From Kutzneria buriramensis (lineage in GTDB: Bacteria; Actinomycetota; Actinomycetes; Mycobacteriales; Pseudonocardiaceae): a stretch of DNA of 52,339 nucleotides. A program made the translations under genes and the position numbers. The notes under the pieces were generated by a model. It made no database searches. It had not been told where the DNA came from and saw only the letters and a list, made by a program, of their open reading frames with translations. The stretch covers positions 1 through 52,339 of the forward strand of contig NZ_QUNO01000037.1 in the NCBI RefSeq assembly GCF_003387475.1, written 5' to 3'. Of this stretch, positions 40,691 to 49,043 are shown one piece after another; the stretch's first letter is position 1, and each line of letters starts with the position of its first letter.

Positions 40691-42373
40691 TCAGACGCAG
40701 ACCGAAACATCGGCGATGAGACCGAGCTCCTGGAGTTTGCCCAGGAAAGCGCTGTCCCGTTGCAACCAGTGGTGCTTGATCTGGGCCGTGGCCACGCCAC
40801 CGTGGAACCGGTGTTCGGCCAGCCTGCGGAACGCGCCCGGAACCAGCGTCAATACCCTTACCGGCCTGAGCCGTCCGCTTCGCCGCTTCTCCGCGTATTC
40901 CACATTCACATCCTGCAGCGCCGCGTCCACGCGCCGCCCCAGGTCGCCCGCCTCGTGCCCGTCGGTACACTCGATGGCAAGAAGGTAATACGGTGGTGTG
41001 TCCCACATCGGGATTCCCGTGAACCTCGGAGAGGCCACGAGGTCGAGGCCGATCACCGAGGTCACTGCGGCGTGCACGTCCGATTCGGTCACCTTCTCGC
41101 CGGTGAACGAGCTCTGAAACCCAGCCCGCCCGAGGAATTCCAGTCGCGGTGTGGCGCCCACCCGGCCCACGACCTGGTAGACATCGCCCACATCGTACCG
41201 GTAGAGACCGTTGGCCTGGCTCATCACCAGCCGGTACTTCTCGCCGACCGCCAGTTCCTCGAATCCGACAGTGTCCGCATCGGCCGGGAGCGGGTCCCCG
41301 TTGTGCAGATCGGTCCATGGCACGAATTCGAACAACCCCTGGTTCACCGCGAGCGGACCGGCCGATTCATGCCCGTCCACGGGCAGCGTGACGATGCCCT
41401 CCGTGCCGGTGGTGCTGAACGGCAGCGTCGGCACGTCCGGCGCGACCTGCGCCAGCCATGGGCCGTAGAGGCCGGCGGAGGCAGAGTTCCAGCACACCAG
41501 CAGCCGCAGGCTCGGCCACAGGTCGGTGAGCCGCAGACTGTCCCCCGCCAACCGCCGGGCGAGGCGTTTACCCAGATCAGGACCCACGTCGCCGATCAGA
41601 CGGTCGGCATTCGCGCGCAGCGTCTCGGCCAGCATGACGATCTTGGACGGGTTCACCGACACGATCAGTCGGACGTCGGCGCCGGCCAGCCGCAGCAATT
41701 TGCCGTACAGCGAGTCGGCGAGGTCGCGGGCCACCGGATCGCGGGCGAACCAGTTCTCGTGTCGCCACGGCGGCAGCCAGTCGTCGACGTCGTCGGTGAC
41801 CGGACGCTCGGTGATGCTGTACACCGGGAACCCGTTCTCCCGAAAGCGCACCGGCGCCGGTTCCCAGGACAGGTCGAGGACCGATCCGGCTGGCAGCGGC
41901 TCACCGCCGAGCTTGTCGAAGTACAGGCCCCACTGTGCATAGAGCGCCGGTCCACGATATTTTCGGCGCCAGTGTCCGGTGGTCGGCACCAGTTTCGCCG
42001 AGCCGGTCGTTCCCGACGTCTTGAGAAATGCATACGGGTCGTCCAGGGTCAGCACCCGGCGCTCTCCGGCCAATTGTCGCCGCACATAGGGCGCCAGTTC
42101 GTCATAACCGCGGATCGGCACCGCCTTTTTCCAGCCGTCCAGCGTCGCCACGCCGGTCAGACCGTGTTCCGCGCCGAACGCGGTCGGCGCAACGCCGGCC
42201 AAAATGTCCATAAACACCGATTCAGCGGCATCGCCCGGTCGTTGGTAGATCGCCTGTTGCGCCAACAGCGCGTCCCTGGTGCGGTTGACGAATTTCCGGC
42301 ACGGCTCTGCATTACCCACAGCGGCCACACCCCTCCCCTTGTGATCGAAGCGGATCAGAGCAGATGACAGCAT
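40691..42373 (-). CDS. GH3-family acyl-adenylating amide/ester ligase
   Basis: A 560-residue GH3 (auxin-responsive promoter) family protein. GH3 enzymes adenylate a carboxylate and pass the acyl group to an amine such as an amino acid. The ATP motif is AFLKTSGTTGSAKLVP near residue 115, with the later PFSTTGTEGIV, YRYDVGDVYQVV and FLGRAGFQSSFTGEKVTE blocks. The start is uncertain: ATG 42373 gives a weak ribosome site, whereas GTGs at 42328 or 42319 follow an AAGGGGAGG run. It heads the second minus-strand chain. GH3 enzymes are best known from plants; in bacteria they appear in some natural-product or hormone-conjugation loci. Confidence 0.88.
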   Translation of the reverse strand: MLSSALIRFDHKGRGVAAVGNAEPCRKFVNRTRDALLAQQAIYQRPGDAAESVFMDILAGVAPTAFGAEHGLTGVATLDGWKKAVPIRGYDELAPYVRRQLAGERRVLTLDDPYAFLKTSGTTGSAKLVPTTGHWRRKYRGPALYAQWGLYFDKLGGEPLPAGSVLDLSWEPAPVRFRENGFPVYSITERPVTDDVDDWLPPWRHENWFARDPVARDLADSLYGKLLRLAGADVRLIVSVNPSKIVMLAETLRANADRLIGDVGPDLGKRLARRLAGDSLRLTDLWPSLRLLVCWNSASAGLYGPWLAQVAPDVPTLPFSTTGTEGIVTLPVDGHESAGPLAVNQGLFEFVPWTDLHNGDPLPADADTVGFEELAVGEKYRLVMSQANGLYRYDVGDVYQVVGRVGATPRLEFLGRAGFQSSFTGEKVTESDVHAAVTSVIGLDLVASPRFTGIPMWDTPPYYLLAIECTDGHEAGDLGRRVDAALQDVNVEYAEKRRSGRLRPVRVLTLVPGAFRRLAEHRFHGGVATAQIKHHWLQRDSAFLGKLQELGLIADVSVCV

Positions 42374-42531
42374 GAATTACCCGAGCGGCAAATGAACGGA
42401 CTTCCCCCTGGCGACGTCCCGAACGTACCAATACGAACCGGGAGCGGTCAACGCCGCACAAGAACGCCGGCGCCGCACAAAGAGTTCACAAAACACTCGC
42501 TGTGCGGGTCACCGATGCTAACGTCCCGACC

Positions 42532-43287
42532 ATGACCGATTCGGTGACAAGGTTCAGCAACTTTGCTGATTTCTACGACCACGCCCGGCCCAGTCCGCCG
42601 ACGGAACTCGCCGAGTTCATCCGGCAGTGGATCGGCCTCGAGGACCCGGCCGTGGTCGACATCGGCGCTGGCACCGGACTGGCGACGGCGCTGTGGCCGC
42701 GCGCCATCGGCGTCGAGCCGTCCGACGAGATGCGGGCGATCGCCGAGGCGCGCGGACTGACCATGGTGTCGGGCTCGGCCGAGGCAACCGGCCTGCCCGA
42801 CAAATGCGCCGACGTGGTGACAGTGAGCCAAGCCCTGCACTGGTTCGACCCGAAGCTTGCTTTCCCCGAGGTGGTCCGCCTGCTCCGCCCGGGCGGCGTG
42901 CTCGCCGCGTTCGACCACGACTGGCCGCCGGCCGTGGACGCCGAGGTTGACGCCGCGTACCGCGAATTCGAGGAGACGCACTCGGCCATCGAGGCCGCGC
43001 GCGGCTTGCGCCCCACCTTCGCGGCCAAGAAGGACCATCTCGGCCGGCTCCGGGAGAGCGGTCTGTTCCGGCACGTCACCGAGGTGTGCCTGCATCACCA
43101 GGATTCCGGTGACGCGCAGCGGCTGATCGACGTCGCCAGCAGCCAGGGCGGCGTGATCGCGCTGCTGAACGGCGGGGCCAGCGAGGACGAGATCGGCCTG
43201 ACCAAGCTGCGTAAGGTCGCCGGCCGGCGGCTGGCTACGCCTAAGCCGTGGCACTGGACCTACCGGATTCGACTGGCCAGCGTCTGA
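42532..43287 (+). CDS. class I SAM-dependent methyltransferase
   Basis: A 251-residue methyltransferase. Motif I is AVVDIGAGTGLATALWP (residues about 41-57), acidic loop GVEPSDEM, then VSGSAEATGLPDKCADVVTV, SQALHWFDP and LLRPGGVLAAFDHDW. The ALHWF motif is typical of trans-aconitate/UbiE-like actinobacterial methyltransferases. ATG 42532 was chosen; no Shine-Dalgarno is seen, but TAACGT lies 8-13 bases upstream as a possible -10 of a leaderless transcript. It is divergent from GH3 and ends before a convergent terminator. O- or N-methylation of the cluster product is likely. Confidence 0.85.
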   Translation: MTDSVTRFSNFADFYDHARPSPPTELAEFIRQWIGLEDPAVVDIGAGTGLATALWPRAIGVEPSDEMRAIAEARGLTMVSGSAEATGLPDKCADVVTVSQALHWFDPKLAFPEVVRLLRPGGVLAAFDHDWPPAVDAEVDAAYREFEETHSAIEAARGLRPTFAAKKDHLGRLRESGLFRHVTEVCLHHQDSGDAQRLIDVASSQGGVIALLNGGASEDEIGLTKLRKVAGRRLATPKPWHWTYRIRLASV

Positions 43288-43302
43288 CCGGCGGAATTCC
43301 AG

Positions 43303-43328
43303 GGGCTCGTCGCTTTCGTGACGAGCCC
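43303..43328. terminator. terminator hairpin between convergent methyltransferase and formyltransferase genes
   Basis: A 9-base perfect stem (43303-43311 with 43320-43328) with an 8-base loop is followed by TTT. Confidence 0.75.
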
Positions 43329-43344
43329 TTTGCCATGTCCGGAA

Positions 43345-44208
43345 TCAGCGCGCGTGCTCGAGTTCCCGGTCCAGCACGTCGATCAGCCGGGTCCGCAGGT
43401 GCTCACCGAACTCCCGGGCGATCAGGTCCACGATCGGCCGCACGCGGAAGAGCTCCACCCCGCGGTTCCCCATCTCGGCCAGCTCGGCCGCCGTCGGATG
43501 CGTGAAGTAACGGGCCTGGTCCTCCTCCTGGGGCACGGATTCCAGGGCATTGCCGGCAGCGAGGTCGTCCACGGCGGCGAGCACGAGCGTCGCGGCCACC
43601 GCCCGCTGTCGGCACATGTTCTCCAGCACCGACGCCGCGTGGTCCAGCGGCCGGCCACCGATGGCGATGATCGGGCCGGCGTCCCAGCGCTCATCGACGT
43701 GGTGCAGGGTGAAACCCGCGTCCCGGTCGCCGGCCGCGAGCGCGCGGGAGAACGTCAGCACGCCCCGGTACGCCGGCAGGAAGCCGGGGTGCAGGTTGGC
43801 GAACACGCCGTGCGAGCGCAACACCTCGATCAGCGGCCGACCGAACTTCTGGTAGCAGCGCACCGACACCGTCAGCCCGACCTGGTGCGCGGCCAGGAAA
43901 GCCACGAACGCCGGTGCGTTGACGTTCGCCACCTGCCGCACGGTGACCTGCGGCGCGTACAGCTGGGCGATGCCAGCTGGCGAGTTGGACCGGCTCGGAT
44001 CGGGCGTCACGTGCGGGTACACGTGCTCGGCCAACAGCGCCCGCTCGATCGTGTACAACCGGCGCAGCGCGGCCGGCGCCTGGGAATTGGGCCGGTTCGC
44101 GGTGTAGTTCAACAGCACCTCGTGCCCGCGGGCGAGCAGCTCCGGCAGCAGATCGTTGACGATGAGGTGCGATGTCAGGTCGCTGCCGATCAGGAACGCG
44201 ATCTTCAT
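43345..44208 (-). CDS. formyltransferase (methionyl-tRNA formyltransferase-like)
   Basis: A 287-residue formyl-transferase-fold enzyme. The 10-formyl-tetrahydrofolate site has the canonical Asn-His-Asp triad: NLHPGFLPAYRGVLTFSRAL (Asn and His) and HHVDERWDAGPII (Asp). The N-terminus MKIAFLIGSDLTSHLIVNDL is that of a stand-alone small-molecule or sugar/amine formyltransferase, not of Fmt. It lies 22 bases after the FAD gene and both are likely co-transcribed. It would N-formylate an amine made by the pathway, or with the oxygenase yield an N-hydroxyformamide. Target unknown. Confidence 0.86.
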   Translation of the reverse strand: MKIAFLIGSDLTSHLIVNDLLPELLARGHEVLLNYTANRPNSQAPAALRRLYTIERALLAEHVYPHVTPDPSRSNSPAGIAQLYAPQVTVRQVANVNAPAFVAFLAAHQVGLTVSVRCYQKFGRPLIEVLRSHGVFANLHPGFLPAYRGVLTFSRALAAGDRDAGFTLHHVDERWDAGPIIAIGGRPLDHAASVLENMCRQRAVAATLVLAAVDDLAAGNALESVPQEEDQARYFTHPTAAELAEMGNRGVELFRVRPIVDLIAREFGEHLRTRLIDVLDRELEHAR

Positions 44209-44230
44209 GTCCGTCCAATGCGGTTGGTGG

Positions 44231-45730
44231 TCAGGCCGACAGCGCGGGCACGCGCTTGGTCATCGCCGCGGCCAGCTGTCCAGTCAGCGCGCGGGCGTTA
44301 ACCAAGTTGGTCTCCACGGAGTTGGTGTAGAAGTGCACGCCCCTGGTCAGCGGGCCGACGAAGAACACCCGAGCGGCCAGCCCGCCGGCGGCGTCACGGA
44401 CCCGCAGGGTGGCGAAGTCCACGTCCACGCCGCCGAGCGGGTGCGCCCGCAGCCTTCCGGCGTGGGTCATGGCCCTGACCAGCGGCGAGTCCACCAGCCA
44501 GGGGTTGAATCCGGTCCCGGTCGCGTTGACGAGGTGATCGACGGTGGTCGTCCCCACGCGGTCGCCGACCTGGTGCGCGATGTCGAAGCCGCCGTCCGCG
44601 TTCGGCGCCACAGACCGGACGCGTGGACGCACGCGGAGTTGACCCCGCTCGGCAAGGTCCGCGATCCGCCGGGCGTTGACCAGCGGGATCGGATGCCGCC
44701 AGCCACTCCAGCCGGAATGCAGCCGACGCAGGAACGCGGTCTTCGCCGCGTCGGTCATGTGGTGCCACACCAACGGAGTCAGCTCCGAGGTGCTGTCGAG
44801 CACGTCGTACCAGCCGGCACGACCGTGCACGGCATCGTCGATGTCGCTACGCAGCAACGCAATCGGGTCGCCCTGGCGGGGCCCGGTGGCTCGACGCCAG
44901 TCCACGAGGGACCCGAGTTCGGACCGCAGCAGCCCGGCCACCTCGGCCAGACCGAGCTTGCGGCCGGCGTCGTCGGTCAGCCGCAGCAGGTTCTCCTCGG
45001 TGACGTGCCGGAGCCGGTGCGGCCGCAACACCGCTGGCTGCACCCGGGGCAAGCCTCGGCTGCGGGTGAAACACGTGACCGGGCCCTCGTGCCCGGACGA
45101 GCGCAGCGACAGCAGCACGTCCACCGCGGTCAGGCTGGAGCCCAGCACACCGACCCGCGCGCCCACGGGTGGCATCGCGGCGCCAGCACGCCATGGATCG
45201 TGCACGTACCGGGGATGCGGACGTAGTTCCTGGTATGTGGTCGGTGGCAGATCACCGACACAGAGCACAGCGTAGTCGTATGGCGGCAACGGCGCCGTCG
45301 CGACCAGCCGGACTTCGTTGTCGTCGAAATAGCAGTCGCGCACCTCGCACCGCACGACCTCGGTAGAGATGCCAGCGGCGTCAGCTCGTGACATCGCTTC
45401 CGACAACCTGGCTCGTAGATATTCACCGAACCGGTGCCGTGGGATGTATGCGGCCGCGTCTCGCTTCCCGCCGAGCCAATCGACGAAATCGTTCGGCCGG
45501 TCCGGAAAGACGCTCATCGTGCCGGCCTGCATGTTGAGCAGGTGGTCATCGCTCTGCGTGCCGTACGCCACCCCCGCCCCGACCTGGGAGGACCGCTCGA
45601 CCAGATGAATCTCGGTGCCGGCGCCGACGCCGGCGGTGAGCAGGTGGTCGACCAGGTGGACATAGGTGAGGACGCCGGTCGCGCCCATCCCGACCACCGC
45701 GACGCGTGTGACAGGTCCCACCCTCGACAT
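44231..45730 (-). CDS. FAD/NAD(P)-binding oxidoreductase (PF13454 type)
   Basis: A 499-residue flavoprotein. The FAD loop is VAVVGMGATGVLTYVHLVDH; HLVERSSQVGAGVAYGTQSD DH-type pattern (GxGxAY) is characteristic of the FAD_NAD_binding/HI-type family; NMQAGTMSVFPDRPNDFVDW follows; the second dinucleotide region is VGVLGSSLTAVDVLLSL; the C-terminal VNATGTGFNPWL segment is the ATG motif. Members are thought to oxidise or reduce amino acid-like substrates, some acting as N-hydroxylases. ATG 45730 has a GGGGAGAAG site. The pairing with a formyltransferase is suggestive of hydroxamate or formamide formation, though not proof. Confidence 0.84.
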   Translation of the reverse strand: MSRVGPVTRVAVVGMGATGVLTYVHLVDHLLTAGVGAGTEIHLVERSSQVGAGVAYGTQSDDHLLNMQAGTMSVFPDRPNDFVDWLGGKRDAAAYIPRHRFGEYLRARLSEAMSRADAAGISTEVVRCEVRDCYFDDNEVRLVATAPLPPYDYAVLCVGDLPPTTYQELRPHPRYVHDPWRAGAAMPPVGARVGVLGSSLTAVDVLLSLRSSGHEGPVTCFTRSRGLPRVQPAVLRPHRLRHVTEENLLRLTDDAGRKLGLAEVAGLLRSELGSLVDWRRATGPRQGDPIALLRSDIDDAVHGRAGWYDVLDSTSELTPLVWHHMTDAAKTAFLRRLHSGWSGWRHPIPLVNARRIADLAERGQLRVRPRVRSVAPNADGGFDIAHQVGDRVGTTTVDHLVNATGTGFNPWLVDSPLVRAMTHAGRLRAHPLGGVDVDFATLRVRDAAGGLAARVFFVGPLTRGVHFYTNSVETNLVNARALTGQLAAAMTKRVPALSA

Positions 45731-45953
45731 GTTTCTTCTCCCCCAAGCCAAGCGAGCGCTCAACGAAACCCGCACAATTAACCAGCGGCCTGAACAATGA
45801 CGGAAATTTCTACGGAACCGACCGTACTGCCAGGCCGGAGACGTGCGCAACCGACGGCATTCGACCCGACAAAGCACCGAAACAGCCGTGGAATACCATG
45901 ACAATAATGCGCGTAGCTGCGCGTGAGTGCCGCGGACTGTCGGGAGGGGGACA

Positions 45954-46727
45954 ATGTTCGACAAGAGCGAGAATCGGGACGATTACCAGCACACCCCGGG
46001 CCCGATCGCGGCGATGGCCCGTGACCTGGCCGACGCACACTTCATCGAGCCGCACCGGCACCGGCGGGCCCAACTGGTGTACGGCACCAGCGGTTCGCTG
46101 ATGGTCGGCACGCCGCACGGCACCTGGGTGGTGCCGGCGCACCGGGCGGTATGGGTGCCCGGCGGCGTCGAGCACTCGGTGCGGGTGGCCGGCGTGGTCA
46201 CCATGCGCACCCTCTACCTGGACCCGAACCACTGCCGCGAACTGCCCGACCACTGCACGGTGATCTCGGTGAGCCCGCTGCTGCGCGAGCTGATCGAGGC
46301 CGCCACCCGCATCCCCGTCGACTACGACCCGGACAGCCGTGACGGCCGGGTGATGGCGCTGCTACGGGACGAACTGCGGCCGGCGGCCATCCCGGCGCTG
46401 CAACTGCCGATGCCAGCCGACCCCGAACTGGCCGGCATCTGCGCGGAGATCCTGCGCTGCCCGCACGAGGATCGCTCCCTCCAGGACTGGGCCGACAGCC
46501 GCTATCTGAGCCGCCGCACGCTGGCCCGCAGATTTCGCGCCGTCACTGGTTACAGCCTGGGCCAGTGGCGGCAGCAGGCCCGTCTGCTGGCAGCGGTACG
46601 GATGCTGGCCGCGGGGCGGCCGGTGGCGCTGATCGCCGTCGAACTCGGCTACGACAGCCCGAGCGCCTTCAGCGCCATGTTCCGGCGCGAACTGGGCGTG
46701 TCGCCGAGCAAGTACTTCGTCGACTGA
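45954..46727 (+). CDS. AraC-family regulator (NimR-like)
   Basis: A 257-residue AraC/XylS regulator. The N-terminal cupin has HFIEPHRHRRAQLVYGTSGS and VPAHRAVWVPGGVEHSVRV; the C-terminal double helix-turn-helix covers about residues 165-257 (SLQDWADSRYLSRRTLARRF, VALIAVELGYDSPSAFSAMF, RRELGVSPSKYF). This architecture is that of NimR-type regulators, usually paired with an MFS exporter, as found here 69 bases downstream. ATG 45954 has a strong GGGAGGGGG site. It probably controls the exporter and perhaps the divergent FAD/formyltransferase genes. Confidence 0.9.
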   Translation: MFDKSENRDDYQHTPGPIAAMARDLADAHFIEPHRHRRAQLVYGTSGSLMVGTPHGTWVVPAHRAVWVPGGVEHSVRVAGVVTMRTLYLDPNHCRELPDHCTVISVSPLLRELIEAATRIPVDYDPDSRDGRVMALLRDELRPAAIPALQLPMPADPELAGICAEILRCPHEDRSLQDWADSRYLSRRTLARRFRAVTGYSLGQWRQQARLLAAVRMLAAGRPVALIAVELGYDSPSAFSAMFRRELGVSPSKYFVD

Positions 46728-46796
46728 CCCGATCTCGACGGGGCCCGGCCCGTGCGGCATGGCCGGTCCCGGTCTGTCGCCGTAAATTCAGGCCAC

Positions 46797-47969
46797 GTGC
46801 TCACTCGTCGTCTGACCGCGGTGCTGGCCGCCACGTGCGCCGTCACCTCGTCCAACATCTACCTGATCCAGCCAGTGCTCGGGCAGGTCGCCGCCGATCT
46901 CCGGATCGGCGAGGGCGCGGCCGGCATCATGCCGACCGCCACCCAACTCGGCTACGCCGGCGGCATCCTGCTCCTAGTGCCGCTCGGCGACATCCGCAAC
47001 CGCCGGCCGCTGATCCTGGCCATGATGGCCGCCACCACGCTCGCGCTGGCCGCCGCCGCGCTCGCGCCGTCGATGGGCTGGCTGGCCGCGGCCGGCTTCG
47101 CGATCGGCCTGCTCACCCCGATCCCGCAGATCGTGCTGCCGCTCGGGGTCGCGCTGGCCGGCGGAGAACGCAGTGGTCACGTGGTCGGCATACTGCAAGG
47201 CGGCCTGCTGGTCGGGTTGCTCGCCTCGCGGGCGTACGCCGGCGCGGTCGGCCAGATCATCGGCTGGCGGGCGGTGTACTGGTGCTCGGTGGCGATGATG
47301 GTCATCGTCGGTGTGATGCTGCTGCGGATGTTGCCGAGCGCGCCGCCGCGGGCGCGCATCGGCTATCCGGCGTTGCTCCGCACGTTGCCGAAGCTGTTGC
47401 TGGGCAACAAGACCGTGCTCGGCGTGTGCGCGGCGAGCGTGGTCGTCGGCGTCGCGTTCGGCGCGTTCTGGAACACGCTCTCGTTCGTGCTGCTGCACGA
47501 GTTCGGCCTCGGCCCGGCGGTGGTCGGCCTGTTCGGGCTGGTCGCCGCGGCCAGCGCGCTGACATCGCCGATGGCCGGTCGGTTCACCGACCGGTTCGGG
47601 CCCCGCCTGGGCCAGCTCACGCTGCTCATCCTGGTCCTGCTGGGCTGGACAGCGCTGGCCGTCGGCCCGCACTGGATCGGCTGGTTCGTGATCGGCACCG
47701 TGCTGCTGGACATCGGCGTGTGGGGCAACCAGGTGGTGAACCAGGCGGTGCTGTTCGGACTGGACGCCGCCCACCACAACCGGTTGAACACCCTGTACTT
47801 CTTCACCCGGTTCCTCGGCATTGCCGCCGGTTCCGCATTCGGCGCGCAGCTGTGGGAAGACGGCGGCTGGACCGCGGTCTCCGCGCTCGGACTGCTCGCC
47901 GCCGCCGTCGCTCTGCCGGCCGCCATCCTGGTGGCCCCGCGCCGTGAGCCGGCGCCGGCACCGCGGTGA
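46797..47969 (+). CDS. MFS transporter (12 TM), partner of the AraC-type regulator
   Basis: A 390-residue exporter with about 12 helices. Helix 1 reads VLAATCAVTSSNIYLIQPVL GQ-type NxYxxQPxL signature, seen in the YgaY/NimT-like drug exporter group; motif A is PLGDIRNRRPLIL and a second copy is GRFTDRFGPRLGQL. GTG 46797 is used; a TAAATT -10-like element lies 10-15 bases upstream, hinting at a near-leaderless promoter. It follows the AraC gene, and a hairpin overlaps its stop codon. The third MFS exporter of the cluster region. Confidence 0.87.
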   Translation: MLTRRLTAVLAATCAVTSSNIYLIQPVLGQVAADLRIGEGAAGIMPTATQLGYAGGILLLVPLGDIRNRRPLILAMMAATTLALAAAALAPSMGWLAAAGFAIGLLTPIPQIVLPLGVALAGGERSGHVVGILQGGLLVGLLASRAYAGAVGQIIGWRAVYWCSVAMMVIVGVMLLRMLPSAPPRARIGYPALLRTLPKLLLGNKTVLGVCAASVVVGVAFGAFWNTLSFVLLHEFGLGPAVVGLFGLVAAASALTSPMAGRFTDRFGPRLGQLTLLILVLLGWTALAVGPHWIGWFVIGTVLLDIGVWGNQVVNQAVLFGLDAAHHNRLNTLYFFTRFLGIAAGSAFGAQLWEDGGWTAVSALGLLAAAVALPAAILVAPRREPAPAPR

Positions 47970-48002
47970 GGATCTGCCCACTCCCAGACGACAGATCCTC
48001 AC
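47966..48002. terminator. terminator hairpin overlapping the MFS stop codon
   Basis: GTGAGGATCTG (47966-47976, containing the TGA) pairs perfectly with 47992-48002 around a 15-base loop. It separates the MFS gene from the convergent StrR-type gene. Confidence 0.75.
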
Positions 48003-48010
48003 CTCTGACC

Positions 48011-48050
48011 GAATGTCACGCACTGGCCCGGAATGTCACGCACTGGCCCG
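48011..48050. repeat. perfect 20-base tandem duplication at the 3' end of the StrR-type gene
   Basis: GAATGTCACGCACTGGCCCG occurs twice head to tail (48011-48030, 48031-48050). The second copy contains the stop codon (complement of 48036-48038) and last codons of the regulator; the first lies just downstream. It gives a spare copy of the gene end and is a recent slippage or duplication event. Confidence 0.9.
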
Positions 48051-49043
48051 GAGTCGCCGCTCCAGGAGGCTCGCGAACTCCTGCCAATCGGCGGCGTAGT
48101 CCCGGGCCAGCTCCAGGACCGCGCTCGCGCAGTGCGGCGGCACCGTGTCCACCAACCGCTCCCGGCTCTCCACGCCCGCTTTGTTCACTTCCAGCAGCCG
48201 CAACAGGAACCGGCCGGCCTCAGTGAACCGCAGCGACGGATCCCGCCGCAGGTTCTGCAACGTCGACGTCCGCTCGCCGGTCGGCTTGCGCCCGTTCACC
48301 TCGACCGCGCCGCGGTTCTCCAGGCTCCGTTGCCGGGGCGGCAGGACATCCTCGCCCCGACGCACCCGGTCCCGCACGTCCCGCGCCGTGCCAACCGAGA
48401 TGCCGGCGACCTTGGCGATCTCCCGCAGCGACGCCTCCGGATTGACCGCGATCAGTTCGCCAGCCAGCTTCCGACCGCTGGCGCCGTTGACCGGCCGGGA
48501 CCGACCGTCACGGCCGACCCGGGCGTGCAACTGCGCACTCTGCGCGGTTGCACGCCGCCGGATGCCCGCGACGGTGTTCGGCGCAAGGCCCGTGCTGCGG
48601 GCGATCGCGCGGTCCGACCACTGCGGGCGAGCGGCGATGATACGGGCGGCCGCCGCCGTCCGGTCAGCGAGCGAGAGCGGCAGTCCGTGCGCGATGTTGG
48701 ATTCGACAGCGAGGACAAAGGCATCCTCGTCGTCACCGTCGTAGAAGCAGACGCCGATCTCCCGCTCACCGCGCAGCATCGCCGCCCTCAGCCGGTGCGC
48801 GCCGTCGATCACGCGCATCGTGCCGCGCTGCACGAAGATCGGCGGCAGATCGGCCTGCGACTCGGCCAGCACACGGGCGTGCTCCTCGCTCTCGCCGTCG
48901 AGCCGGGGCGAGTCCGGCGGCAGCAGCGCGCCGACCGGAACGAGGACCACATCGGTCCGATCGAGGTACGCCGCCGCGCGTAGGCGATGGTCATCCGGCT
49001 CCGCGGCGTCGGCCGCGGAGACCGTGCTGTCAAACCGATTCAC
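48036..49043 (-). CDS. StrR-type ParB-domain pathway-specific regulator
   Basis: A 335-residue protein of the StrR/NovG/Bbr class of cluster-situated activators. Residues about 33-125 form a ParB/Srx-like domain (VVLVPVGALLPPDSPRLDGE, LPPIFVQRGTMRVIDGAHRL, AMLRGEREIGVCFYDGDDED, AFVLAVESNIAHGLPLSLAD). A helix-turn-helix follows (ARIIAARPQWSDRAIARSTG, LAPNTVAGIRRRAT), and a second HTH-like part (VNPEASLREIAKVAGISVGT, ARDVRDRVRRGED). StrR-like activators bind a long inverted repeat in promoters of antibiotic genes. GTG 49043 overlaps the small ORF before it. It marks the right end of the biosynthetic region and is the best candidate for its activator. Confidence 0.88.
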   Translation of the reverse strand: MNRFDSTVSAADAAEPDDHRLRAAAYLDRTDVVLVPVGALLPPDSPRLDGESEEHARVLAESQADLPPIFVQRGTMRVIDGAHRLRAAMLRGEREIGVCFYDGDDEDAFVLAVESNIAHGLPLSLADRTAAAARIIAARPQWSDRAIARSTGLAPNTVAGIRRRATAQSAQLHARVGRDGRSRPVNGASGRKLAGELIAVNPEASLREIAKVAGISVGTARDVRDRVRRGEDVLPPRQRSLENRGAVEVNGRKPTGERTSTLQNLRRDPSLRFTEAGRFLLRLLEVNKAGVESRERLVDTVPPHCASAVLELARDYAADWQEFASLLERRLRASA

